From Halopseudomonas sabulinigri (GTDB lineage: Bacteria; Pseudomonadota; Gammaproteobacteria; Pseudomonadales; Pseudomonadaceae): 64,000 nucleotides of DNA. The DNA is taken from positions 94,330 through 158,329 of the forward strand of contig DRHT01000018.1 of assembly GCA_011053055.1 (NCBI GenBank), in the 5' to 3' direction. How positions within the stretch are numbered: the first letter of the stretch is position 1; the number at the start of each line of letters is the position of its first letter. A model generated the notes under the pieces. It saw nothing but the letters and a program-made list of their open reading frames with translations. It was not told the origin of the DNA and did not search any database. This document shows, piece by piece, positions 47,229-55,261 of the stretch. Position numbers and translations under genes: made by a program.

Positions 47229-47797
47229 AGGGTAGGCTCCGTTCTGAAAGCGCTATTTATATTTTCGTTATTGTTAGGTTGCTCCGTATTTATCTTAGCT
47301 GTGGGTAACGTCCGCATATACGGAGCAGAAAGATAGACAGTGATCAGCAGCAAACCGTAATTCAGTATTTCGCTGAGGGGGTCTGCCATCGCTAGGAACT
47401 TAAGAAAAGCCTCCAGACTATTGGTGGTCATTTCTGCATCGTCGGTAACGGATAATAGTCCTGCAACGATACCTATGAAGACCAATTGCAGCATTAACAA
47501 CATGCCTATGAATATCATCAATCGACTGATGCTTCGCCAGAAACCTGTCTCAAAATGCTTGCAGTAGTTTACATGGCGCCACAGTAGAAGGAGCATCAGT
47601 GGCATAAAGATCCACTCTATGCGGGATAAATCAGCCGAACCCTCACCATATTCAAATATAATAATTGGCAATCCGATTAGTGAAATTAAACCGGACAGCC
47701 AAATAAAGGCTGTTTTAATCCAGCCAAGCAGTAGGCATAGGCCTTTAGTAAGACCATTGTCCAGCTTCTCTATCAGGGACATTTCAGGGTTCTGCAT
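47225..47797 (-). CDS. Inner-membrane protein of unknown function
   Basis: This 190-residue protein has about four or five hydrophobic helices (near residues 18-50, 62-75, 90-115, 140-158) and a hydrophilic, Asn-rich tail of about 25 residues. No family is recognised. It overlaps the secreted protein gene by 4 bases and starts the three-gene group. The upstream 130 bases to the nuclease gene end are AT-rich and probably carry a promoter. Confidence 0.7.
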   Translation of the reverse strand: MQNPEMSLIEKLDNGLTKGLCLLLGWIKTAFIWLSGLISLIGLPIIIFEYGEGSADLSRIEWIFMPLMLLLLWRHVNYCKHFETGFWRSISRLMIFIGMLLMLQLVFIGIVAGLLSVTDDAEMTTNSLEAFLKFLAMADPLSEILNYGLLLITVYLSAPYMRTLPTAKINTEQPNNNENINSAFRTEPTL

Positions 47798-47927
47798 CCT
47801 TGCTCCTTTTTACTTTGTGAGTTTTATAGTTTTTTGCTTATTCGTCCAGCGTCTTGGTAAGTTGCTCTTTAGTGATTGAGATCAGATGAAAATTAACTCC
47901 AACGCAATCAGCTTAAAACTATGTGAG

Positions 47928-49037
47928 TCATGGGGATTTTATTTCACTTAACTTTGCTAGATCTTCCTTAAGGTAGTTATGAAAATCTTTAGGCAATCCA
48001 GCTGCTGTGTAAATATAGCTGGAGGCAGCAATAATAAATTGAGTGATTCTGTTTGAGGACTTCAGACCTGAAGCGAGCTGAAAATCTTTATGAGTATCAA
48101 CAGTTGATAGATATCTTAGGGAGAGATCCCTGCAAGGAATAAGTGTCCTGCCGATTTCTGCAGGTGCCTCAAGCAAACCTCGCGACAATTCTACAAATCG
48201 ATCCCATCCAGGCAACTCAAGTTCACTTTTTTTAGCTCCGGAAGCTTCTTGTACAGAATTCTTTAGATCTCGTCGTTGAATATAGCTATCGCGGCCTCCC
48301 CAAACGTAGTAGCGCAATATCTTTTCATATTCGACTTGCTCCATAGTTGGATCGAAGACGTCTGCGATTTGCGAAGAAATTGGAGTCATAATCAGTAAAA
48401 AGCTTAAGATCAAAGAGCAATATACAGCCATATGCTCTTTTTTTTCTGGATTTAACTCCCCTTTAGTAAGGCGAATGACCCCAAGAAGCTCTCTTAACGC
48501 TTTCGCAAAATCATTCTCTAATGGAATCCGTGTATTGATATACTCCCCTAATGGACGTAATACTTCATTCCGCTCAAAAATTTTATAGTAATCATGCCAG
48601 GCAGAGATGTAGGCAGAGTAATATTTTTTATCAAGATAATTTATGTTGGCAGACTCCGCGTACGAGTCGAAATCATATTCTTGAAACAAATGCACATTCA
48701 ATGTCTTAGCACTTACTCGATGTGCTTCCGACGCTTTTTTGGTTAAAATTACATATGATTCTTCACACCCCGTATAGGCCATTACACCTGATGCCCAGAA
48801 CGCTCTATTTATCGCGCTCATTTTACCGACGGTTTTGCAGTCAAATAGGGTTCGTCTTATGCTGCCGCGACGTGATATTTCCAAACCAAGAACGTCAAGA
48901 TCAGTAATCACCGTACGGACATCAGTTATTTCACGCACATTATTTACCACAACCTCAAGATATGGCAGCACTCCATTGGAAATGCAATAGCGGATAGCCT
49001 TTTCTTTTTGAGATGTGTCTTTATCTAACGCGGCCAT
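47928..49037 (-). CDS. Putative PD-(D/E)XK-type nuclease
   Basis: The protein has 369 residues. Near the N-terminus TDLDVLGLEIS (Asp48) is followed by RTLFDCKTVGK (Asp66-x-Lys68), and Glu36 precedes them, the layout of a PD-(D/E)XK nuclease core, with WASGVMAYTGCEESYVILTK as the expected next strand and helix. The rest (residues 130-369) is helical, with one hydrophobic stretch (YCSLILSFLLIMTPIS). No named family is recognised. The gene is AT-rich compared with the core genome and lies 10 bases after its partner gene, pointing to a two-gene, horizontally acquired module, most likely defence. Confidence 0.65.
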   Translation of the reverse strand: MAALDKDTSQKEKAIRYCISNGVLPYLEVVVNNVREITDVRTVITDLDVLGLEISRRGSIRRTLFDCKTVGKMSAINRAFWASGVMAYTGCEESYVILTKKASEAHRVSAKTLNVHLFQEYDFDSYAESANINYLDKKYYSAYISAWHDYYKIFERNEVLRPLGEYINTRIPLENDFAKALRELLGVIRLTKGELNPEKKEHMAVYCSLILSFLLIMTPISSQIADVFDPTMEQVEYEKILRYYVWGGRDSYIQRRDLKNSVQEASGAKKSELELPGWDRFVELSRGLLEAPAEIGRTLIPCRDLSLRYLSTVDTHKDFQLASGLKSSNRITQFIIAASSYIYTAAGLPKDFHNYLKEDLAKLSEIKSP

Positions 49038-49047
49038 TTATCGCCCC

Positions 49048-50328
49048 TTATATGTCTAAGTTCAAAAGCAGTTGATCCATTTCATGCTGGGCTTGTGCGG
49101 TGATCTGTATTTGCTTTCGTTTTCTCATATCAGAAGATGAAATGATCGATTGGATATAGGACTCGTCCCGTGAAAATGATATTCGTGCTTCAGCGTTGAC
49201 CTCAAGATTTGCAAGCTCTCCTGTAGAAAGAAGTTTTATCGCAATATCCAGGGCGTCGGAGTTCTCTTCAGACTTAATAAGTACCAGTTCACAGCGGGAG
49301 GTGGTAACGGGTCTTAAAAAAGCCACCTTCATAAATACCAGATTTTTATATTGGTCGCTAGCTTCTGAGTTGCTATTTAGAAATCCTTTGTCGCGGAGGC
49401 TCCTCAATATGGCAAGCGGAGATCGAATTCTATATTCTGCTGGCATTAACTGACCTTTTCGAACGCATGAGACTAAAGCCATTGCTCTCTCATAAACTTC
49501 TCTTTTGGCGGAGTTCAGTCTCTGCGCACCAGGGTTAGGCGTAAATACGAACTGTTCCAATGAGCCATTCCCGAAGCGTATAGATGGGGGCTTCAGTATC
49601 CCTTCAGATGCCATTGCTTGAACCAAGGAAAGCTCTACGGCATCTAACGCAGTTCCTCCTATTTCTTTGTTATTCAAAACCATTGACAGTGGCCAGCCTT
49701 GGTTCGCTTTTAGCTTCTGTAAAACGCCGCTGATGCTTTTCGACCCTGATTTCGCCGTTAAGTCGGCTAATCCATCTAAGTTGTCAGCAAAGTAGTAGGG
49801 GCTCAATATTATATCTTTGCCTCTTGCTTTGTGGGTGCGTAGCAAGCCACCTTCTTCGCTGTACCTCATGCACGTTTCGAAAACTTCGGTATCGGCCCCA
49901 AGGCTGTTTATTAGCTTTTGTTTGTTTTCAGGCTTGTTATAGACTTCATTCAATATTGCGAGCATGACGTTTTCAGCTTCACTCAGATCGTCACTTTCAG
50001 TGTAACCTCCGATCGTATCGTAGATGCTTTTAAAATGAGGGATTTTAGGAGTGATAGCTGAAATTTTAGAGCGGGTTCCTGCGAGTTCAACAAACTCTAA
50101 ATCGTCAAGAATATTCAGAACCTGATCTAAGGCATATGATGGTATCTTAAAGTAATGGTAGGACACTTGACGTAGAACATCATAAGGAATGGTACCTAAA
50201 CCTCGTATATGTACTGCTAGGGTCGCCGCCATCCCTAGTTTTTTTAAATAGTCAAATTCCGGTGTTTCGTACTCTCCAAGCGCACTATGAAGATCGTAAG
50301 AAAACTCGGCTATTTTTGTCTTATCCAT
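49048..50328 (-). CDS. Hypothetical protein, partner of the putative nuclease
   Basis: This 426-residue cytoplasmic protein starts at ATG 50328 (GAGGG 9 bases upstream; TTG 50343 is a weaker choice). Several stretches look like winged-helix units (YHYFKIPSYALDQVLNILDD and YSEEGGLLRTHKARG regions), the middle has LSLVQAMASEGILKPPS, and the end is a charged helix (QAQHEMDQLLLNLDI). It has no catalytic motif I can identify. Base composition is as AT-rich as the nuclease gene. A role in recognition or control of the nuclease is inference from the arrangement. Confidence 0.65.
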   Translation of the reverse strand: MDKTKIAEFSYDLHSALGEYETPEFDYLKKLGMAATLAVHIRGLGTIPYDVLRQVSYHYFKIPSYALDQVLNILDDLEFVELAGTRSKISAITPKIPHFKSIYDTIGGYTESDDLSEAENVMLAILNEVYNKPENKQKLINSLGADTEVFETCMRYSEEGGLLRTHKARGKDIILSPYYFADNLDGLADLTAKSGSKSISGVLQKLKANQGWPLSMVLNNKEIGGTALDAVELSLVQAMASEGILKPPSIRFGNGSLEQFVFTPNPGAQRLNSAKREVYERAMALVSCVRKGQLMPAEYRIRSPLAILRSLRDKGFLNSNSEASDQYKNLVFMKVAFLRPVTTSRCELVLIKSEENSDALDIAIKLLSTGELANLEVNAEARISFSRDESYIQSIISSSDMRKRKQIQITAQAQHEMDQLLLNLDI

Positions 50329-50509
50329 CGTATGATCCCTCAAATATGATGATGGTTCGGATTCTATGCGGAATCTAGAATTTCGTGATAGCTGGAGCCC
50401 ATCCGCTTGGGCTATGTTTCTGGAGCTTTTGGAAGTTAAATCAGCTTGTGTTCCAGCTTAAGTATCATATTTTGGCTTGAAACAACCTAATCGAACTTCC
50501 GCTTCTGCC

Positions 50510-50540
50510 CGATAGCCACCCACCACAACGGCGGCTATCG
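50510..50540 (-). terminator. Hairpin after the 619-residue gene
   Basis: CGATAGCC (50510-50517) pairs with GGCTATCG (50533-50540), 10 bases past the stop on the minus strand. It lacks a T tract. The following 180 bases to ATG 50328 are AT-rich and carry the probable promoter of the nuclease pair. Confidence 0.4.
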
Positions 50541-50550
50541 ACTAAACCCC

Positions 50551-52410
50551 TCATCCGAATAAGTATGCAGTCAGCACAGTAGCAGCGCTCGCAACGCCTG
50601 TTCCTTTGAGCACGTTGGCAGATGCATCCGGAAAACGTCGTTCACCGCGGAGCATCTCCATCAGCTCTCGGGTAGATGCAATACCTGCCGCCAACAGTGC
50701 GGCATCGCCGGCACGATCACCGAAAGAATTGTCAGCCATGGCTGACATATCCAGCTCAACCTGAGCCTGCAACGTTTCGTTATCGTGTCCACTGGTACCT
50801 ACCCGCGGATCGACCTGTTGACCAGCCACTTCGTTGGTCGCCAGCACTGAGATATCTGGGTATTTCTCTAAATGAAGTTCAATTTTATCCGCGTCCATAA
50901 CAGCCTTTAGCTGGAACTCTCCGACGATGTCACCGGTATCTGTGTCTCGGATCTGGATATCCGCGCCAGGGTTATTCGTGGCGCCGAACAGCTCTGCCTG
51001 GGTATCGGTATGGGTGGCATTGTAATTATGCACATACAAGAGTTCGTGGTAGATGCCCTTGACGTTCGAACTTACGCCCCTCAAGGCCTCTGGTGAGAAA
51101 TCACGTAGGTAATCCCCCAGTTCGTTCTCAGTGGCATCGGACAGTAGATTGTTTGATCTGCGTAACGCATCCAATACCAGCTGGCTTTCGAGGTCGTTTC
51201 CGACTGCGGTCTGGGTGAGCAACGCGTAGAACACACCACCGACAGCAAACTCGGCACGAGGAAAGCCTTTGAATGGATAGTCCTCAATGAAGTCCTCGAA
51301 GCCACCAATCACCACGCGCCGAAAGTCAGTAATGATATGTTGGCGTAAGGCGACCGCATGTTTACCATCCAGGTTGGTACAGATCATATCTTGGTGGCAT
51401 TGCAGCTCATCCAACAGCGGACGAAACACATTTTCCAGTAATTGCTCTGCGTCCCACTCGGTAAACTGCTGGTACGAACTCGCAAGATATTCGTCGATGA
51501 TGGCCATAGTCAGCCAGCACGACTGGACTATCCTTTGCTCGGCTTCACTGAGCGACTCAAAAGGGCGTCGTTCTGAGCCCAGCCACTTGTAAGCAGCGAG
51601 TCCGGCGACCAGGCCAATACCCCCAGTGAGAACCACTCCAGTGGCCATACCGCCGCCCAGGAGCCCGCCCACCCAAGCAAGTGTGGCATTGGTTGCTGCC
51701 GCTCCAGATAGAGACGCAATGGCGGTCCCTGTGCCTGCGGTGCCATAGGCAGCTACTAACGCGATAAGCGATCCAGACGCCACCGCGCCTGACACCTTAG
51801 CTAGCACCGCGTTACTAAACTGGCTCGCAAGCTTGTCAGAGTCGCTTCTACTGATCTGCATTAGGCAGGCGGAAACTTTCGATAGCTCCCTTCGGGTGTT
51901 TTCCAGAAGCTCCCGCGGGTCCTCTGCTGCGAAATAAGGCTTAATGATTTCGCGGGCCGCGCCATACTGCAGCTCCATTTTTCGGAGTACCTCTGCCAGG
52001 GCTAAATCAGCGCCGCTTTTCTTTATAGTTCTCTTGGCTGGCTCAACTACTGCTTTCTGAGCACGTTGAGTCGCTTTTTGAGTCAACTCTTCCGCCCCCG
52101 ACCTTTTAGCCAGGGCTCTCCCAGCCTTGGCCACATTGCTGGTCGCAGTACCTAAATAATCTCCGGCCTTACTGGCCTGATCCTTCAGCCCATATCGCTG
52201 GTCAAGCGCTCGCGTCTGCTCGGCTACTTGCCCGCCGACTTTTTTCGCTTTATCGGTGATGCCATGGGTCTGATCGATCTTCTGCAGAGCATCACCGGCA
52301 GCGCTTTTAGCCTTACCCAGCGCTTCTGCTGCATGGTCTGCCTTCTCAAGAATTTGTTTTTGCCGGGCACGCGCCCAAGATAGCTTCTTACCATCCTTCT
52401 TCATGCCCAT
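50551..52410 (-). CDS. Large helical-membrane protein with nuclease-like C-terminal motif
   Basis: The protein has 619 residues. Residues 1-140 are repeated Ala/Lys/Gln helices of LEA or apolipoprotein character (KAKKVGGQVAEQ, KATQRAQKAVVEP). Around residues 205-280 lies a Gly/Ala-rich hydrophobic region (VGGLLGGGMATGVVLTGGI) that could enter membranes. At about 480-505 comes PGADIQIRD then GEFQLKAV, an Asp..Glu-x-x-Lys pattern that may be a nuclease-type core, preceded by HELLYVHNYNATHTDTQAE. No family is recognised. ATG 52410 or 52404 share one AAGGA. It is the last gene of the hsd string, 47 bases after the DUF91 gene. Confidence 0.72.
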   Translation of the reverse strand: MGMKKDGKKLSWARARQKQILEKADHAAEALGKAKSAAGDALQKIDQTHGITDKAKKVGGQVAEQTRALDQRYGLKDQASKAGDYLGTATSNVAKAGRALAKRSGAEELTQKATQRAQKAVVEPAKRTIKKSGADLALAEVLRKMELQYGAAREIIKPYFAAEDPRELLENTRRELSKVSACLMQISRSDSDKLASQFSNAVLAKVSGAVASGSLIALVAAYGTAGTGTAIASLSGAAATNATLAWVGGLLGGGMATGVVLTGGIGLVAGLAAYKWLGSERRPFESLSEAEQRIVQSCWLTMAIIDEYLASSYQQFTEWDAEQLLENVFRPLLDELQCHQDMICTNLDGKHAVALRQHIITDFRRVVIGGFEDFIEDYPFKGFPRAEFAVGGVFYALLTQTAVGNDLESQLVLDALRRSNNLLSDATENELGDYLRDFSPEALRGVSSNVKGIYHELLYVHNYNATHTDTQAELFGATNNPGADIQIRDTDTGDIVGEFQLKAVMDADKIELHLEKYPDISVLATNEVAGQQVDPRVGTSGHDNETLQAQVELDMSAMADNSFGDRAGDAALLAAGIASTRELMEMLRGERRFPDASANVLKGTGVASAATVLTAYLFG

Positions 52411-52457
52411 GCCGTCCTTTTCCGTTGATCTTTTACGCAGTTCGCAGGCCGCGTGTA

Positions 52458-53549
52458 TTAGTATCTGTCAAATAAAGAAAAGTGCTCTTTCAAGCGCTCT
52501 ATCGTCCAGCGCCACTTGGGTGTAGTGGGGCGGCAGACGGTATTTTGATTGCCGAATAGGCCAACTTCTTTAATGGCGTGTTCAATCGGTACGGTTTGCA
52601 TCCATTCCACAGCCACGAAGTACTCGCACCGCGCTGGATCGTTGACATGTTCTGCGTGATAGGTGCCACGAGTAGCAGCTTGCAGCACCGGCGTTTCGAC
52701 GCCGTTCTGGATGACGGTGAAGTCTGCTGCGGCTGAGGCCAGGCCGGTTACGCGGCCAACACCGACGTAACCTTGCTGAGGGATATTGACCCAAACCCGG
52801 TCGCCCGGTGCGAGCATCTTGAGGCTTTTGCTGTACCACGTGCCGCCACCGCCACAGATAAAACCGAATTCCTGTGCATCCAGCCAGGAGCGAGTAGCGC
52901 CTTCCCCGAAAGAGCAATAGAACTCCCCATTCCAGGGCTCGCTAGGGCCGTCGCTGCGTGTGTTGCTGGCAATCGCCTGGGTCTCCAGCGGATCGAGCAG
53001 CCAGGAGCGGCTGATCAACTGTTGCTCGCCATGCTGGAATACTTGGAAGTACAGCACGTTGATAGCGATATCCCGCTCGCTGAGATAAGCCACAATGCGC
53101 TCGGTGCTGGCATCTAGTCCGGACGCGACAATAATGATCTGGTGGTTATGGTTGAGTGCCTCTTCATCCAGAGGCAGACCGAAGTAGGCCCGAAAGTCCG
53201 CCGCCAGGTCGGCGTTCTGACGGTAGCGTTTGTAGATGGCGGCAATATCCTCGGCGGCCAGTTTTTCCACCCACGAGGCATAGTCCAGCGCCTGAGCGAC
53301 GACGTCACGCGGAGTGCGGTCACGCTTGAGTTCTATCAGCACCAAGGAGGCATCCGGGGCGATGGCCAATAGATCAATCCGCCCGCCCAGTCCGGTGCTT
53401 TCCTGGCGGCCGATCAGCATCCACTCCTCTGACAGCAGCCGTGGTGCGGTGACGATCATGTCTTCCAGCAACTGCTCGCTGGGCAGGATGCACTCACTCA
53501 ATTGGCTGGGTTGACCGCCGACTGTCCAGATTTGTGTTTTGATGGGCAT
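52458..53549 (-). CDS. DUF91/NucS-like nuclease with EVE/PUA-like C-terminal part
   Basis: In this 363-residue protein the N-terminal 130 residues have the PD-(D/E)XK signature GGRIDLLAI, LVLIELKRDRTPRDVVAQAL and DYASWVEKL of the NucS/DUF91 group. The C-terminal 150 residues (WYSKSLKMLAPGDRVWVNIP, GYVGVGRVTG) look like an EVE or PUA-like domain, a fold that reads modified bases. It lies 35 bases after hsdS. Together this suggests a modification-sensitive nuclease accompanying the type I system. The link between the two domains is read from the sequence; the role is inference. Confidence 0.75.
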   Translation of the reverse strand: MPIKTQIWTVGGQPSQLSECILPSEQLLEDMIVTAPRLLSEEWMLIGRQESTGLGGRIDLLAIAPDASLVLIELKRDRTPRDVVAQALDYASWVEKLAAEDIAAIYKRYRQNADLAADFRAYFGLPLDEEALNHNHQIIIVASGLDASTERIVAYLSERDIAINVLYFQVFQHGEQQLISRSWLLDPLETQAIASNTRSDGPSEPWNGEFYCSFGEGATRSWLDAQEFGFICGGGGTWYSKSLKMLAPGDRVWVNIPQQGYVGVGRVTGLASAAADFTVIQNGVETPVLQAATRGTYHAEHVNDPARCEYFVAVEWMQTVPIEHAIKEVGLFGNQNTVCRPTTPKWRWTIERLKEHFSLFDRY

Positions 53550-53584
53550 GGGGTTGTCCTTAACGTGATGCTGTCTGGAGACCG

Positions 53585-55261
53585 TTAGGCCACCGCCTGC
53601 TCGACCAGGGTGCTGGCCAGTTGTTCGTTCACCTTGCGAGCTTTGGTAAGGCGTTTTTTCAGTTGGTCGCAGAGGGCCATTAGCTGATCGACTTTGGCGA
53701 TGATGCGGCGAACTTCATTCGCTGGCGGCAATGGCACCGACAGCAACCCAAGAATCTCTAAGTTGATATTTTTTTGAGCCGTAGAAGGAGCAAAGTCTTC
53801 AAGGTGCGACTTCGCAGTCCGTAGAAAAAATTCAAAATAACGCACATCCAGCTCAGGAAACTCAGGAATAAAGCCAACAACACTATCGGGGAAGCATGCG
53901 TCAAAACCGAGAGTCGCGCTGTCGGCAATATTCGCTGCAATAGTGATGCACATAGTGCCTGCAGGCCATAAGCGGCTTTGCTCCACACCTTTGTCGTTGT
54001 ACATAGCGCTGTGTGTTTTGACTACGCCGTCAGCCCTAGCGACGTCGCCTGTTTGAATCAGAGGAACATTCCCTCCCGCATACAGAGAAGGGTCGTTTCG
54101 GGGTCGATGTCTCGACTTACCTCGGGCGAGCTCACCAATTGCCGGTAAGGTTGTCCATGCCCACTGGTATGGCAGTTTAAAAGGCTTTTCTACCTCGGAA
54201 ATGTCGGCAAGAGATTTATGCTTCTTCTCCCGATACGTTAAGCGGTGACCCGAAATACGTTCGAGCAACTTATCAGCAGATTCATCATTGGGATCTTGCG
54301 GCACCAGTTTGCCCATCACGGCCAGTTGCAGCAGGGTTTGCTTGAGGGCGTCGATACTGGGTTCGGTGGTGAACAGGGTGTGGAAGTGTTCGGCCAGGCG
54401 TTGCCAGTTGGTGGCGAAGTCGGTGGCATCGCTGGCTTGGGTCAGGCTGTCGAGCAGCGCTTGCACCAGTTGAGCGTGGGCGCTGTCGGCATCGGCCTGC
54501 TGGGCTTCCAGGCGGTCGCACAGGGCCATCAGCTCATCGACTTTGGCGACGATGCGGTGTTGTTCGGCAAGGGGTGGAAGCCCCGTTACGGTGGCGACAA
54601 TTTTCTCTCGTGAAATGTTTGGCTGCGCCCCACCAGCCCCTTGGCCAATGAAATTCGATTTGAGCGCTTTTAGGGTAAGCAGCAAATATCTATTGAACAC
54701 ACCATTGAACGGTGTGCACGCGCAGACAGCCTGATTTGTTGTGCCTTCCACCCTCAAGATTGCTGTTTTACCAATGGTCGCGCCGTACATAGCAATGAGT
54801 ACGTCGCCCGGTTTATTTCGGCGCAATGAGCACTCTTTAAGCGCTAGCTCAGTTACCGACTCCTCCGAATCTGAAATGAAGTCTGCAATCAGCTCGCCCG
54901 ATTTGAACCAAGGCATTTCACCGCCGTAGTAACTTGAGTTGCCCCTAGCAGGAGTTGCCCCAGCCCCCCAATCACCAATCTGGCCTAGCCTTACCCACTC
55001 CCAGCCGATGGGTAGCTTGAACTGCATTTCATCTTGTTCGATATCGGGTAACGGCTTTCCCTTTCGAATGGTCTTATTTTCAATGAGTAACGCTTTCTCT
55101 TTCGCAATATTCGTCAGCAGCTCACTGGCAGCTTCATCATTGGAGTTCTGCTCAAGCAGCTTGCCACGTACCGCCAGTTCCAGAATCAGCTCACGCAGTT
55201 TCTTGATGCCATTTGGCGCACCGGCCAGCAGTGGAAGGTTGTCGGTCAATAACGCCGTCAT
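53585..55261 (-). CDS. hsdS: Type I restriction-modification specificity subunit
   Basis: This 558-residue DNA-recognition subunit has two target-recognition domains, the first around residues 80-235 and the second about 360-515, each followed by a conserved coiled-coil region (HRIVAKVDELMALCDRLE and RRIIAKVDQLMALCDQLK). The two halves read the two parts of a split target site. Coding DNA for the two conserved regions is 40/44 identical, a substrate for domain swapping. It overlaps hsdM by 4 bases. The recognised sequence cannot be predicted. Confidence 0.93.
   Translation of the reverse strand: MTALLTDNLPLLAGAPNGIKKLRELILELAVRGKLLEQNSNDEAASELLTNIAKEKALLIENKTIRKGKPLPDIEQDEMQFKLPIGWEWVRLGQIGDWGAGATPARGNSSYYGGEMPWFKSGELIADFISDSEESVTELALKECSLRRNKPGDVLIAMYGATIGKTAILRVEGTTNQAVCACTPFNGVFNRYLLLTLKALKSNFIGQGAGGAQPNISREKIVATVTGLPPLAEQHRIVAKVDELMALCDRLEAQQADADSAHAQLVQALLDSLTQASDATDFATNWQRLAEHFHTLFTTEPSIDALKQTLLQLAVMGKLVPQDPNDESADKLLERISGHRLTYREKKHKSLADISEVEKPFKLPYQWAWTTLPAIGELARGKSRHRPRNDPSLYAGGNVPLIQTGDVARADGVVKTHSAMYNDKGVEQSRLWPAGTMCITIAANIADSATLGFDACFPDSVVGFIPEFPELDVRYFEFFLRTAKSHLEDFAPSTAQKNINLEILGLLSVPLPPANEVRRIIAKVDQLMALCDQLKKRLTKARKVNEQLASTLVEQAVA
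53665..53708. repeat. hsdS conserved-region repeat, copy 2
   Basis: These 44 bases code for the second RRIIAKVDQLMALCDQ-type region of HsdS and match the copy at 54514-54557 at 40 of 44 positions. Such repeats allow recombination between specificity genes. Confidence 0.8.
54514..54557. repeat. hsdS conserved-region repeat, copy 1
   Basis: These 44 bases code for the first conserved region of HsdS and match 53665-53708 with four mismatches. The distance between copies (849 bases) equals one recognition half. Confidence 0.8.
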
